Positions 10,441 to 20,344 of a stretch of DNA of 64,000 nt are shown here, one piece after another. The DNA is from Meconema thalassinum (taxonomy: Eukaryota; Arthropoda; Insecta; Orthoptera; Tettigoniidae). The stretch is from assembly GCA_946902985.2 (NCBI GenBank), contig OX336389.2:1081451788-1081515787 (forward strand). The letters are read 5' to 3'. Below the pieces are notes generated by a model. That model was not told where the DNA came from. It worked only from the letters and a program-made list of their open reading frames with translations, and searched no databases. Both the position numbers and the translations under genes were made by a program. Numbering within the stretch: position 1 is the first letter of the stretch; every line of letters starts with the position of its first letter.

Positions 10441-10790
10441 CTCTGTGGCATTTTGAAGTCGTCGAGGAAGGTTGTTGTTGTTAATTCGTACGAAGGGCTA
10501 GGGAGATATTGGTCATTAGTCCCGTGTACTTGGGTGTGTATTGAATTTGTCTGACAACCTGTATATCTGTGGCGACTGCAGTACTACACTTAGATGTAGA
10601 TATTAGGGTCGGGGATAGGATAAGTGTCTCGGGACTTGAAATAAGGTACTATCCAGGCATTTTCCTGGAGGATAAACCGGGGAAAACCACACTCAATGTA
10701 TTCACTGTCAGTGCCGGGATTAGAACCTCTGATCTTCGGACTTGCTGCAGCTCTCCGTCGTGGTCATGGTGAGTGATTTATACAAAGCCT
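10440..10790 (-). repeat. tRNA-derived SINE (GTTGTTGTTG-ended family), minus orientation
   Basis: On the minus strand this runs from a tRNA-like head (B-box-like AGGTTCTAATCCC near 10720) through a body with a CCAGGCATTTTCCTGG-like word to a CAACAACAAC end at 10450-10460. It belongs to the same family as 14495-14815, 19950-20340, 39255-39617 and 39675-40055. Confidence 0.7.
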
Positions 10791-11204
10791 CGAAATTAAT
10801 TCTCACTAGCAGCAACAAGAACACTTGCCTCATCAGTGTGCTCTTGACTCAGTCATATTGTAAAGCAGAATGTTGGAGTCCACAGCAAAGAGGAGGCCTC
10901 TCATGCATAAGGCAATGCACTCTCTTACCAAAGTAATATGTCCAGTCACAGTCGCGTTTAAATAACTAGTGGACCCGTGCGAGAAATCTCACATTTCAAC
11001 ATCACTGTCGTTGTCTTTAAGCGTATGGCTTTTAATGCCGGGAGTGTCCGAGGACATGTTCGGTTCGCCAGTTTTGTAGCTGCTTCGAGGCGGGCACCCA
11101 ATGGGTGAGCTACACGTACCGTCGCGTGTGGAGTGTTGTCTGGGGAGTAAAGTTTGAATGTAAGGACAAGGAGTTGGAAGGTAGCGGCTGTGGCCTATAG
11201 TTAA

Positions 11205-11350
11205 GGACCAACCCCGGCATTTGCCTGGAAGGAAGATGGGAAACCACAGAAGACCATCTTCAAGGTTGCCGGCGGGGGGATTCGAACTTCCTCGCCTCCC
11301 GGATGTGAGCGACTGCCAGCAGTCATGCCGTAACGACCACGGCTAACTCA
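11205..11350 (-). repeat. tRNA-derived SINE fragment, minus orientation
   Basis: The plus strand reads GGCATTTGCCTGGAAGGAAG ... GGGATTCGAACTTCC. The complement has a B-box-like GTTCGAATCCCC and a tRNA-like head to about 11345. Confidence 0.65.
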
Positions 11351-11689
11351 CACGGTACTGTCGTTGTGCATTGGCCTCACACAAGTGAAAGACTCGACGA
11401 GACACATTTCTGGCAGGGGCTCGGTGTGTACTAGCCCGGCTTTACTGTAATGCAGGCTTGACGTGACACAAATCTGCCAGGGGCTATCATCTCATTTATT
11501 TGTTTAAATATTTCTTTGTAAACACATTGTTTTTATTTATGAAATCAGTGTGCACTTCGTCACTGCTCCAGATATTCTCCTTCTTTTCAATGCTCATTTG
11601 TTACCATCGGTTACTTATGAGCGCTTCAAAAGGGAACTACAGTTCCGAAATAATAAACCGACGGCTGTAAATATGCTCTCTAATGCGCA

Positions 11690-12045
11690 GCACTAGGCCA
11701 TGGGGCTAAGCTTTTAGCGGACTCGGTAGACGTGGGTTCGAGCCCCACCCTAGGCCGTATTTGAAATGGTTTCAATTTCAATTCCAGGCAAATGCTGGGA
11801 CGGTACCTTCTGACAGGCCACGGCCGCTTCCTTCCACATCCTTAACAAGTTACCTAGATGTTAGGCCCCTTAAAACAACAATTATCATCATCATCCTTAA
11901 CAAGTTTCATTCATCTTCGATCATTTTATCTCTCATTAACTCCTCTCATGAGGTTGGCGTCAGGAAGGGCATCCGGTCGTGAAAACCACCCGCAATCTAG
12001 CCTTTCATTGCATCTCATCCCCGACCCCGTTGAAAAATAAACGGA
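11690..12045 (+). repeat. tRNA-derived SINE carrying a nested insertion
   Basis: The head has GGGTTCGAGCCCC (B box) near 11730, followed by the CCAGGCAAATGCTGGGACGG and CACGGCCGCTTCC body words shared with the copies at 19.2 and 54.0 kb. The tail differs from those copies (GGAAGGGCATCCGGTCG). A 41-bp foreign insert lies at 11852-11892. Confidence 0.8.
11852..11892 (+). mobile_element. 41-bp LINE 3'-end insertion with 14-bp target duplication
   Basis: The insert ends in an ATC repeat and matches the 3' end of the element at about 37076-37135 (words CCTAGATGTTAGGCC and TTAAAACAACAATTATC). It is flanked by perfect direct repeats ATCCTTAACAAGTT at 11838-11851 and 11893-11906. The intact SINE copies at 19.4 and 54.2 kb lack it, which confirms insertion. 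Confidence 0.85.
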
Positions 12046-12273
12046 AATAATAAGCGGTAGACATATATGACAGGCATAAATCAGATGATCACATAACAGC
12101 AATGTTGAGAAGAGTTAATATCCGTATTGCTTTAACTTCATTCGCACTTGCTAATATAAATTCGAAATTGATTCATTAGTTTCGGATGTCATTTCACTGT
12201 GGCAGTTTGTTTGGAATCGCACTTCAAGCCTTCCTCAAACTGTCCACTCCTGCCGTGTATCATGTGTCATGTG

Positions 12274-12939
12274 TAGGGACCGGACGTTCATGCACGAAAA
12301 TTATTAAAATATGCAGACAATTATGTAATAAAAATGTTGAAAATAGGCATTGAAAATTGAAAACTATGTACTTTACAATAAGCCTATCTTATTCATTCTT
12401 CTTTCCCTCGTTTGCCGTAATATGTGCTGTCGTTTTTGCATGTTGTTCAATTTCCCTTCACATTTCGCTTCCTTCGAGCATATTTGACAATGGACGACAA
12501 CGCCATCAGTTGAATAATCACTATTACCTGACACCCAAATATTTAATTTAATATTTTTTCTGCTGCTCTTCTCCTTAGGCATTTTGAGTAAAGGATATTC
12601 AGACTAAAGTGACACTTGAACAACTGAAGAAACTCTTCACAAAACTAACTCCGGGCTACTGGCTGCCCAGAAGGTGAAATAAAAGTCCCACCCCATCCAT
12701 TTCTTGGAATGCCAGGCGTAAAATACTGTTATCTCGTTATCTGTTGCTCAGAAGGTTGCTTATAAGGGATGTCAAACACGCAGGTGAAACCAATTTTGTC
12801 AAGATGTTTTAAATTATACTTTATTTCGAATGAATATGCTGAAATATGCTGTTATGTTCAGAATATTCAATAAATCCAATACACCCACAAAATATGCATT
12901 GCATATGCGCATATGCATTTTTAAGAAATCCGGTCCATA
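12274..12939. mobile_element. hAT-like non-autonomous element
   Basis: The ends are inverted: TAGGGACCGGA at 12274-12284 and the complement of 12929-12939, TATGGACCGGA (10 of 11). The flanking 8-mers GTCATGTG and ATGATGTG agree at six of eight positions, the target-duplication length expected for hAT. The interior holds a BED-finger-like frame on the minus strand. Confidence 0.6.
12373..12582 (-). pseudogene. BED zinc-finger fragment of a hAT-type or CGGBP1-like protein
   Basis: The 69-codon frame starts MPKEKSS and has DGVVVHCQICSKEAKC with a following basic stretch ending RQHI. This is laid out like the N-terminal BED-type finger of hAT transposases and related CGGBP1-like proteins (C-x2-C ... 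H). The second His of the finger is not well placed and the frame ends soon after. It lies inside inverted ends of hAT type, which supports the call. No catalytic domain remains. Confidence 0.45.
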
Positions 12940-13310
12940 ATGATGTGATAGCTAACATTGTGTTCATTCAACAGTTGCTGCTTTCAGGCTTTTGCCTAGC
13001 AAAACTCTTTCCTTTGTCACACTTTCGCAAATCCTAACAAAGGCTCTCCTTTAATAGGCAAAAGTGAAACGGAAAAACGTTTCATAATCAAGAAAAAGTA
13101 TTCAGTATTTTTCAAACTCCCGACCTCTCGTTTCTATATTCTTACTCGCTCACCTTACGTCTGAGCCAAAGTGTGTCAACCGGCTGGAGGTGTGTTACGA
13201 CAAGAGTAATATTTATTCGTACGTGCGCTGTGCTGTATTTTCAGACTTGCAACATTGTACACGATGTAGACCTAGTCGAATTTTTACTCAGAGAAAATGC
13301 GTCTACTATT
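12940..13310. other. No gene seen
   Basis: Short spacer between two candidate DNA transposons. Nothing recognised. Confidence 0.4.
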
Positions 13311-13319
13311 CTGTCCTAA

Positions 13320-14035
13320 GGTGCACTTCCCGTCTCCATTAGCTACGACATCAAGAGTGCCGTGGCGTTAGCGACGGTGCCATTAGCGACGAACGGCCTT
13401 CTAGGGAAGGAAAAACTAGTTTTCACCTTTGAGTCACAGTGCCATTAGCGTACAAAGGAATGCCGCCGCGTATTTAAAGTAACATGCGATGTGGAGCCTT
13501 AATGAAGCGAGTAAGATTGATTGAATATCTGTGCTGCACTACGAGTTTAAAATTCAATGTTAGTGACAAAAGAGATTTAAGAATGACATGCTTATGATAC
13601 TATAAAACTTAACAAAAAAAAGTAAATCCAAAAGGTCAATCGTTTACCTCTCTTAGTTAAAATAAATTCCAAAAACACCATAATTAACCGCCCTGAACCT
13701 AAGTTAGACACAGACAGAGTATCAACGGGACTGAACCTATGTAGGTTAGACACGACAGAATGACGAGTAGACGCGCCCAGAATATGAACCGGACTGAACC
13801 TAAGATAGTCACAGACAGAATGACGAGTTATCAAACCAAATGTGTTCCATCATACTGACTGCATTCTCGAGCTGGGGTTTTCTCATCATACTGGGAGATG
13901 TCACAATTAGTCAACATTCCGTCGCTAACGGGAAACTAAGGATTATGAAAATGTATAGCTCGTCGCAAATGGAACACTTAATGATCCGTCGCAAATGGGA
14001 ATCGTCGTAAACGGTAAGACACCGCATCAAGTGGT
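13320..14035. mobile_element. Candidate DNA transposon with CGACG sub-terminal repeats
   Basis: The left end has CCATTAGCTACGAC, GCGTTAGCGACGG and CCATTAGCGACG. The right end has the inverted forms CGTCGCTAACGG, CGTCGCAAATGG (twice) and CGTCGTAAACGG. The outermost words GGTGCACTTCCCGT and the complement of the right end GGTGTCTTACCGT are similar. The middle (13690-13830) holds about three diverged copies of a GAACCTAAGTTAGACACAGA unit. No transposase is recognisable. Confidence 0.5.
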
Positions 14036-14277
14036 CTTGCAATGAAATGCGATGTTATCTAACGCTCTATAAAATGTAACAGAAAGAGACATTCCCACAG
14101 TCAGGAATCCTGGAAGAACAGTTTGTTCACCCGGTAAACAGTTGCTCATCAAAAATAAAACCAAACTTATTACTGTTGTTAATTGATGACGCTCAATGGT
14201 AGACTACGTATTGGATCACCAAGTTATGTGCAATATTGAGGAAGAGGGTAAGCATTGAAGAGGTCGGTGAAAGCGGT

Positions 14278-14325
14278 GGTTGTTGTTTTAAGGGGCGTAA
14301 CATCTAGGTCACCAGCCTCATAAAA
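14278..14325 (-). repeat. LINE 3'-end fragment, minus orientation
   Basis: The complement reads CCTAGATGTTACGCCCCTTAAAACAAC, the same 3' end as the elements at 11852-11892 and 37076-37135. Confidence 0.6.
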
Positions 14326-14494
14326 GAAGATGGTTGTAGTCAACGATGTTGGGTTAAGTGGCACAGACACCGTTAGAGTTTCATGGGTAACCACGAATAT
14401 GGGATCATGGAGACCACTTGTTCATTTCCACTGTAGGTATCGGTACTCCCAAACTGAACGCTAGAATACACAACAGTCTAAAATGAAAATAAAT

Positions 14495-14815
14495 GTGTGT
14501 TGTGGTTAATTCATTACAGGGCTTGGGACATCATGGTCATCAGCTCCATGTGGTTGGGTATGTGTTGAACTTGTCGGAAAACCTGTGTTTCTGTGGTGAC
14601 TGTAGATGTGTGTGTAACTGTATCAGGGACAGGGATGGGGTAGGCGCCCGGGACTTGAAGGAAGGTATTGTACTACCTAGGCATTTGCCTGGAGTGTGTG
14701 TGGGAGAAAAAACAGACTCATGGTAGCCGCTGTCAGGGACGGGATTTGAACTTACGAACTCCAGACTTGCTGCAGCAGCCCTCAAGGCCGTGGTGCACTG
14801 TAACGCCGCGGGTCT
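14495..14815 (-). repeat. tRNA-derived SINE, minus orientation
   Basis: The complement has a tRNA-like head (AAGTTCAAATCCCGTCCC near 14745) and the body word CCAGGCAAATGCCTAGG. The far end near 14510 corresponds to the CATGATGTCCCAAGCCC end of the family. Confidence 0.7.
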
Positions 14816-14938
14816 GAGTGTGTGAGTGTGTGGGAGATATAGAGTGTGTATAAAGCCATCTTACTGCGTGAATACTGTATATTGCTAATATCGTTTAGAT
14901 TTCAAGTTTAATTTAAGAATTTTATTCTTGTTTTGAAG

Positions 14939-15086
14939 CTGAGGTGAGAGGTCACGATCCCCGCGAACTGAGTGATGATGTATCCGGGGCACCAGCACTG
15001 AGGCCTCCTGAGCCACCACCACCATATGACTCACCAGGGACATACGCCATCAGGAATCACATGATTCCGGGCACTTCGGCACAGAG
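14939..15086 (+). CDS. Candidate internal exon of an unidentified PPPPY-containing protein
   Basis: A polypyrimidine tract (TTTTATTCTTGTTTTGAAG) precedes an open stretch of 148 nt ending ACAGAG|gtatgt, a strong donor. The single open frame encodes an acidic then Pro-rich peptide with PPEPPPPYDSP; the PPxY word is a ligand for WW domains in general. Base composition is visibly more G+C-rich than the flanks. The exon enters in phase with two bases completing a codon and leaves with AG. The candidate exon at 25784 begins with the single base C and an open frame, so the two fit without a frame change. I do not recognise the protein. No upstream exon was found. It could be a chance open frame, but the splice signals, composition and phase match argue for a gene. 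Confidence 0.5.
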
Positions 15087-15424
15087 GTATGTACAATATG
15101 GTATCAAGTGGAACAAGATAAGGTATTATAACAATGCACAGTAGGCAATATTATGTTATAATTTTGCGCATGGTTTGGTTTTGTAGCCTACTTACTAAGT
15201 TATTAACTTCGATGTACTTCCAGTATGTGTGCCAAATATATCGTCAGAGAATCATCACACTGATCGTTGGGAGGAAAATACAAAAGAGGTGGACTGGATA
15301 GCGAACTTCGCAGTTTGCAGGATCGAACATTTCAATTTATACTTTCTTGTTAGACCATGGCTGGTGGGATGTCGCGCACGGGGATGGACGTTGTCTGATT
15401 CCTTGTAATCATATTAATATTAGG

Positions 15425-15750
15425 TAGAGAACGTGGTGCCGGCCCCGTGGTGTCGGGCCCGTGGTGTTGGGGTAGTGCACCTGCCTCTCATCCGGAGGCC
15501 CCGGGTTTGATTCCCGGCTCCGTCAGGAATTTTAGATACTGACGTGAGGGCAGGAACGAGGTGCACTCACCCTCGTGAGGACAATTGAGTAGCTGTCTGA
15601 CAGTGAGGCAGAGCCCTGGTCACGAAAACCAAGATTAACGGCCTAGGGGACCCGACGCGCTGACCACGCGTCACCCCAACATCTGCAGGTCAAATGGCTG
15701 GGCAGCGGTTGCATGATAGGCCAGGCCATTCAAGGGCTATAGTGCCAGGG
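15425..15750 (+). repeat. tRNA-derived SINE, first of an adjacent pair
   Basis: The head has GGGTTTGATTCCCGGCTCCG (B box) at about 15506 and a GTGGTGTTGGGGTAGTGCAC A-box-like region. The body includes ACTGACGTGAGG and CCAAGATTAACGG. It ends in TTATTTTATTATTATAG. Confidence 0.75.
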
Positions 15751-15765
15751 GTTATTTTATTATTA

Positions 15766-16065
15766 TAGAGAACATGGTGTTGGGGTAGCGCGCCTGCATC
15801 GCACCCGGGGGCTCAGGGTTTGATTCCCGGCTCCGTCAGGAATTTTCGAAACTGACACGAGGTACACTCAGCCTCGTAAGGAAAATTGAGTAACTGTCTA
15901 ACAGTGAGGCCACGGCCACGGAGACCAAGATTAACGGCTGTGGGGACCCAACGCGCTGACCATGCGTCACCTAATAATCTGCAGGCCATATGCCTGGGCA
16001 GCGGTCGCTTGGTATGCCTAGGCCCTTCATGGGCTGTAGTGCTACGGGGTCTTGGGTTTGGAATG
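15766..16065 (+). repeat. tRNA-derived SINE, second of an adjacent pair
   Basis: Same family and orientation as the preceding copy, clearly diverged from it (GGGTTTGATTCCCGG near 15817, CCAAGATTAACGGC near 15926). Both copies start after the word AGAGAAC. Confidence 0.75.
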
Positions 16066-16099
16066 TTAACGTGGTAGGTGAACATACAGCAGAGGGTCA

Positions 16100-16850
16100 T
16101 TATGCTACAAAATTCCACGTTTTCACTCTTTAGATAGGACTATACAACACCAAAATGTTAAATCTTCTTGTATTTCTGATCAGTATAAGTTATCTTATAA
16201 GTTTGCTACGGAACATATCCTACTAGAATACTGTGACGAAGCCCATGTCTCAGAGTGAACGTAGTCATTAGGTGGGACTAGCTTGGAATACAAGCGAGAA
16301 GCTTGGCGATTCACTCCGGTACTTCGAGTGAGGCAAGAGAGAAAAATAAACGAAATGCTTCCTGGTTATTCGATTTGCGACTTATCTAGAAGTCGATTCC
16401 ACCTGGACGGAAACAGACGGCGTAGAAAGTTCTAAAATTCAGTGAAATCTCAAGCGCGGCAATGTGTCAGTAATTCTGACGGTAAGTCCGGCCCAATTCA
16501 GTGAGTGGACTATGAATCTGAGTACAAGTCAAGCAGGTTGTTTGAGTTAGTGCAATTCAGGGCGGGCAGTCTATCAGCGAGGACGGTAATGCAGTGGCAG
16601 TCGGGAAGTGTGGTAGCCTGGTGCTGGTGTGCTTCGTGAAGAGACGACAGGGCATGATTCTGGGTTCGACGCTGGACGGACAAGAGTTCCACGGATACTC
16701 TGATGGGAAATCAGCACGTAGCAGAGCAGTAACCGATGAACGGTCAAGAATTGAATGACTGCAGTGGATAGAAGTGTGAAGTTGTGTAAGCAATAAGCAA
16801 TATAATTATTTATATACCAGTAGGATTGGATTACAGTAGGGGTTATCTAT
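16100..16850. other. No gene seen
   Basis: Unassigned sequence. Two short minus-strand frames at 16510-16793 overlap each other and have no motif or splice support. Confidence 0.45.
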
Positions 16851-16979
16851 GCTAGAATTTACAGTGATCGGTTAATTCAGTGACGAATTAGGTGATTTAA
16901 TGTACGAGGAATTGACACGCGTGCCATCTATAATTTGTGAAAAGGAGATCACACATTACCACATTTATGTGCCAGTAGG

Positions 16980-17465
16980 TTTTTTCATTCATTCATTTAT
17001 TTATTTGCAATGGGGGGTGTGTCCCCCGGTGGCAAATTGGATATATATAACAAATAAATAATTATACATAACAATTCAATAAGAATTATACAACAATTAA
17101 ACTGGAGTATTTACACAAATAGTCAGTCTTTTCTTAAACACACCTATATGTTTGGGAAAAGGCTCTAAGACTGCGGCAGGTAGAGAGTTCCAGTTATCAA
17201 TGGCACGGTTTACAAAAGAATATTTACCATAATTTGTTCGCTGTGGTCGGCCCTTAACTTTGAAAGGATGATCGCTCCTACCCATGTAAGTGGGCTTTCC
17301 CAATCGTTTGCTAAGCTCACCCCATGCTGGTTGATTTGTATACGTGTTGTACATAGCGCAGAGTCTAGATGTCATCCTCCTAGCCTCCAGTGATTCCCAC
17401 CCAAGTTTCTTTAACATACGGCTCACGCTGCTCCTGGGATTAAAGTCACTGAACATAGAATATAG
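16980..17465 (-). mobile_element. CR1/Jockey-like LINE 3' end inserted in the array
   Basis: The minus strand holds the RT C-terminal frame (17456-17097), a short 3' UTR and an ATGA-type tandem tail (ATTCATTCATTTATTTATTT on plus at 16986-17005). The copy at 29880-30600 has the same tail type. Confidence 0.75.
17097..17456 (-). pseudogene. LINE RT C-terminal domain
   Basis: The 119-codon frame has SRMLKKLGWESLEARR, KGRPQRTNYGKYSFVNRAID and NWNSLPAAVLEPFP, the C-terminal block of CR1/Jockey-type RTs. It aligns over its full length with the plus-strand copy at 30150-30510 with few substitutions. 5' truncation removed the polymerase motifs, so this is a dead-on-arrival copy. Confidence 0.8.
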
Positions 17466-18129
17466 AATATAGAATATAGTATGGGTTGTCTTTGCATGTT
17501 ATATAGTTGTCACATCATTCAGTGAAGTGTTGGGTGAATTCATGTGTGAAAAACAGATTAAAAATATTACGTAAGATTTATACCTTTAGGTTTAGGATAC
17601 GATAGTGGTAAACTGTACCAAGTTTCACAGAGATGAGGATCATCATTCCGTGATATGTAAGAGGATTTCACGTATGAGGAATTCACATGTGTGCCATCTA
17701 CAATTTGGCTAAAGGATGCAATACATTTATATTTAGCTTACAGTACAGATCCAGTATAGTAAGTTACACAGTGATCGGCTCATGTAGGATCAATTAAATG
17801 AGTTTAATTAGTTATTGTTGCTGTAAGGGGCTAAACAGCGAGGTCATCTGCTCCTATTCATGTATGAGTCATTGGCATCAGTGCCATCTATAAATCGTCT
17901 AAAGGATGCAAACCTGTAGGCTTAGCTTACAGCAAAGATCCAGTATACCATGTTTCACAGTGATTGGGTCATTCAATGATAAATTAGGTGAACATTTGCA
18001 TGAGGAACTGACATACGTGCAATCTATAAATTATGAAAAGTAAGGTATATATTTTTTGTACCAGTACGTTTGGACGTGGTCTGTTATACCACGTTTCACA
18101 GAAACTGGATCATGGAATGCACTCCATAA

Positions 18130-18540
18130 ATAAATACAGTACATATGATTGTAAATTAATGTATTAAATGTAAGCCATAACGTCGTATAACAGTAGATAA
18201 AGATTATTTACATGTTTCATTGTATGAAGTTTCGCATCGTTCGCTTGATTAGAATACGCAAATTAAAATATGTTTTAAAAGTTTTGCACTGCCTCCATCT
18301 TGGGGTATTGAAGATAATTGAAGAACATTAGATGCAAACATATTTGAAATAAATATTCTCTGTGGCAAATTTCAGTACGCTCGGATATTTATATCGCCAG
18401 ATGGTCATTCAGACTGTTGTCTTATATCCGTACTGTTCACTGTTCCCTTTCATTCTTTTAATACAGGATATTTCAGTGTCAACAAGAACGTTCTCTCTTT
18501 AAACCTTAATTATAAATGACAAATTACTTCATACATTTCG
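18130..18540. other. No gene seen
   Basis: A+T-rich spacer. Part of it (TTTCATTGTATGAAGTTTCG near 18214) is similar to 19757-19850, a weak dispersed repeat. Confidence 0.4.
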
Positions 18541-18559
18541 TGCGATTTTATTTTTATTT

Positions 18560-19206
18560 GCATTCATCTAGTATTTATTGAAAATTCCCTCTTTCTCCAC
18601 TCCAGGTTTTGTTCTCTCACACTGTCCTTCACCAAATCAACCCACCGTACTCTAAGTCTTTCACGTCCTCTCTTTCCACTCATCCGTCTCGTCATCACTT
18701 GTTTCGGGTTTCTTACATCATTTATCCTCTTCACATGTCCATACCATCTCAAACTGTTCTGCTCCAGCTTCTCATTTAGCTTTTGTACATTCAATTCATT
18801 TCGAATGTCTGCATTTCTCAATCTCTTCTAGTTTTCTGTACCATACTCCTCAGGAATTTCATTGAGGCTGCCTGTATTCTTCTCTCCTCGTCATCGGCCA
18901 TGTTTCTGCTGCATACGTCATTATTGGTAATAGGTCCTGTACATCACTTCCTTAGCCTTCAGTGGTATGTCTTTATCCCAAATTATACTCCAGACCTGAC
19001 GATTGAAAACACTCCCACATCTCCCACATTCTCTTGGTCATCTCCATATCCAATCTTGCATTTTCCATCAATTCAATTCCTAAATAATTTAAGTGCTCTA
19101 CCACTTCCAGATCTACATCTCCAATTTTAACAATCCCTTTTCCGTCTTTCTTTCCTCTTATCAATACCATTACCTTACTTTTCTCTACACTGATTTTCAT
19201 TTCCAA
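18560..19206 (-). pseudogene. Non-LTR retrotransposon RT C-terminal fragment, frameshifted
   Basis: Two minus-strand frames belong to one RT: 19206-18973 with KISVEKSKVMVLIRG and EVVEHLNYLGIELM, and 18821-18564 with EKLEQNSLRWYGHVKRI and RLRVRWVDLVKDSVREQ. The gap between them still reads as DKDIPLKAKEVMYRTY in pieces, so indels broke it. The clade is uncertain (L2/CR1 or RTE-like). It differs from the 8.4-kb and 30-kb families. A plus-strand SINE abuts its 5' side at 19207. Confidence 0.75.
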
Positions 19207-19214
19207 TTACCGAC

Positions 19215-19515
19215 AACAGTGGTCACGCTCGCTAAAGCACAGTGCTGGGTCATAAGACCAAGCTCTCTGCTGACTCGGTAGACGCATGGGTTCGAGCCCC
19301 ACCGTCGGCCGTTCATGAAATGGTTTTCCATGGTTCCCCATTTTCAATACCAGGCAAATGCTGCGACGGTACCTTGTGACAGGTCACGGCCGCTTCCTTC
19401 CACATCCTTGCCCAGTTTCATTCATCTTCATCCATCTCTCATCCCAGCGGGCAGGTCGCCCACGGGCGTCGACAAGAAAGCCCTGCAATCGGCCTCTCAG
19501 GAGGCCACACGACAA
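19215..19515 (+). repeat. tRNA-derived SINE, near full length
   Basis: Head with CTCGGTAGACGCATGGG and GGGTTCGAGCCCCACC (B box), body CCAGGCAAATGCTGCGACGG and CACGGCCGCTTCC. The 3' end is TCAGGAGGCCACACGAC followed by A7. It matches the copy at 54045-54352 closely and serves as reference for the interrupted copy at 11.7 kb. Confidence 0.85.
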
Positions 19516-19949
19516 AAAAAGGAACCCATTTCTCAATATAAGATACTGTAAAGGCAATTATTTTACATTTCTAGGAGTCTAAATGTGTGCAGATGGCCCA
19601 AGTACTTTTCATGGTATTTATTGTCCCTTCAATCATGCTTTCTGAAAACATCTTTCTAGCGAAAAAAGTGTGCATTTGTGCAGCTGAAATGCTACCCACC
19701 CACAATATTTTGAGAAATTTACTAATTTAAATATAAATACGAATAAATAATATTTATATGTTTCATTATATAAAGTTTCACTCCTTTCGGTTGAATTGAA
19801 AATATGTTTTTAAAATTTCACATTGCCTCCATCTTGAAGTATTGGTGACCCCTAACGAATCTGCTACGATTAAAAAAGTCGCACACATTTAAACTAGTAC
19901 ATTGTGACAGCCAAGTTATGATCACAGTAAACAGTAGGGCGGGTAGAAT

Positions 19950-20340
19950 GCGTTGTTGCTGCTTATTTTCGGGGCTGCGACATCGTGGTCATCTAGCCCC
20001 GTGTATCTGTAATTTGTGAGAAAACCTGTGTTGTTGTGATGGCTGTACTTGCTTGTGTATATTTTGTAAATTGGGGACAGGATTAGGAAGCGGCCATGGC
20101 CTTAAGTAAGGAACCATCCCAGCATTTCCTGGAGTAGAAGTGGGAAAACCACAGGAAACCACTTCCAGAATGACTGAAGTGGGAGTCGAACCCTCCTCTT
20201 CTCAGATTTGCCTCACGAGTGTACCCCGTTCCAGCCCTCAAGCCAGAATTAAAATTTCTTGGCTGAGCTGGGAATCGAACCCAAACCTCCGGGGCGTCAG
20301 CCAAGAACTCTAGCCGCTACACCTCGAGGTGGTCCACGTT
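19950..20340 (-). repeat. Dimeric tRNA-derived SINE, minus orientation
   Basis: The complement begins with a tRNA-like head (TGTAGCGGCTAGAG, then GGGTTCGATTCCC), followed by a second tRNA-like half with GGGTTCGACTCCC. Then come a body and a CAACAACG end. Two B-box words in one unit suggest a dimeric head. Confidence 0.75.
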
Positions 20341-20344
20341 TTGT

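Larger units (their letters stand above)
16855..18125. repeat. Degenerate ~143-bp tandem array, interrupted
   Basis: The word family GTTTCACAGTGATCGG recurs near 16859, 17619, 17762, 17949 and 18092, and GTGCCATCTATAAATT near 16921, 17692, 17881 and 18018. Spacing is 143 bp where uninterrupted. A LINE fragment (16980-17465) and a SINE scrap (17808-17865) sit inside. Confidence 0.7.
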
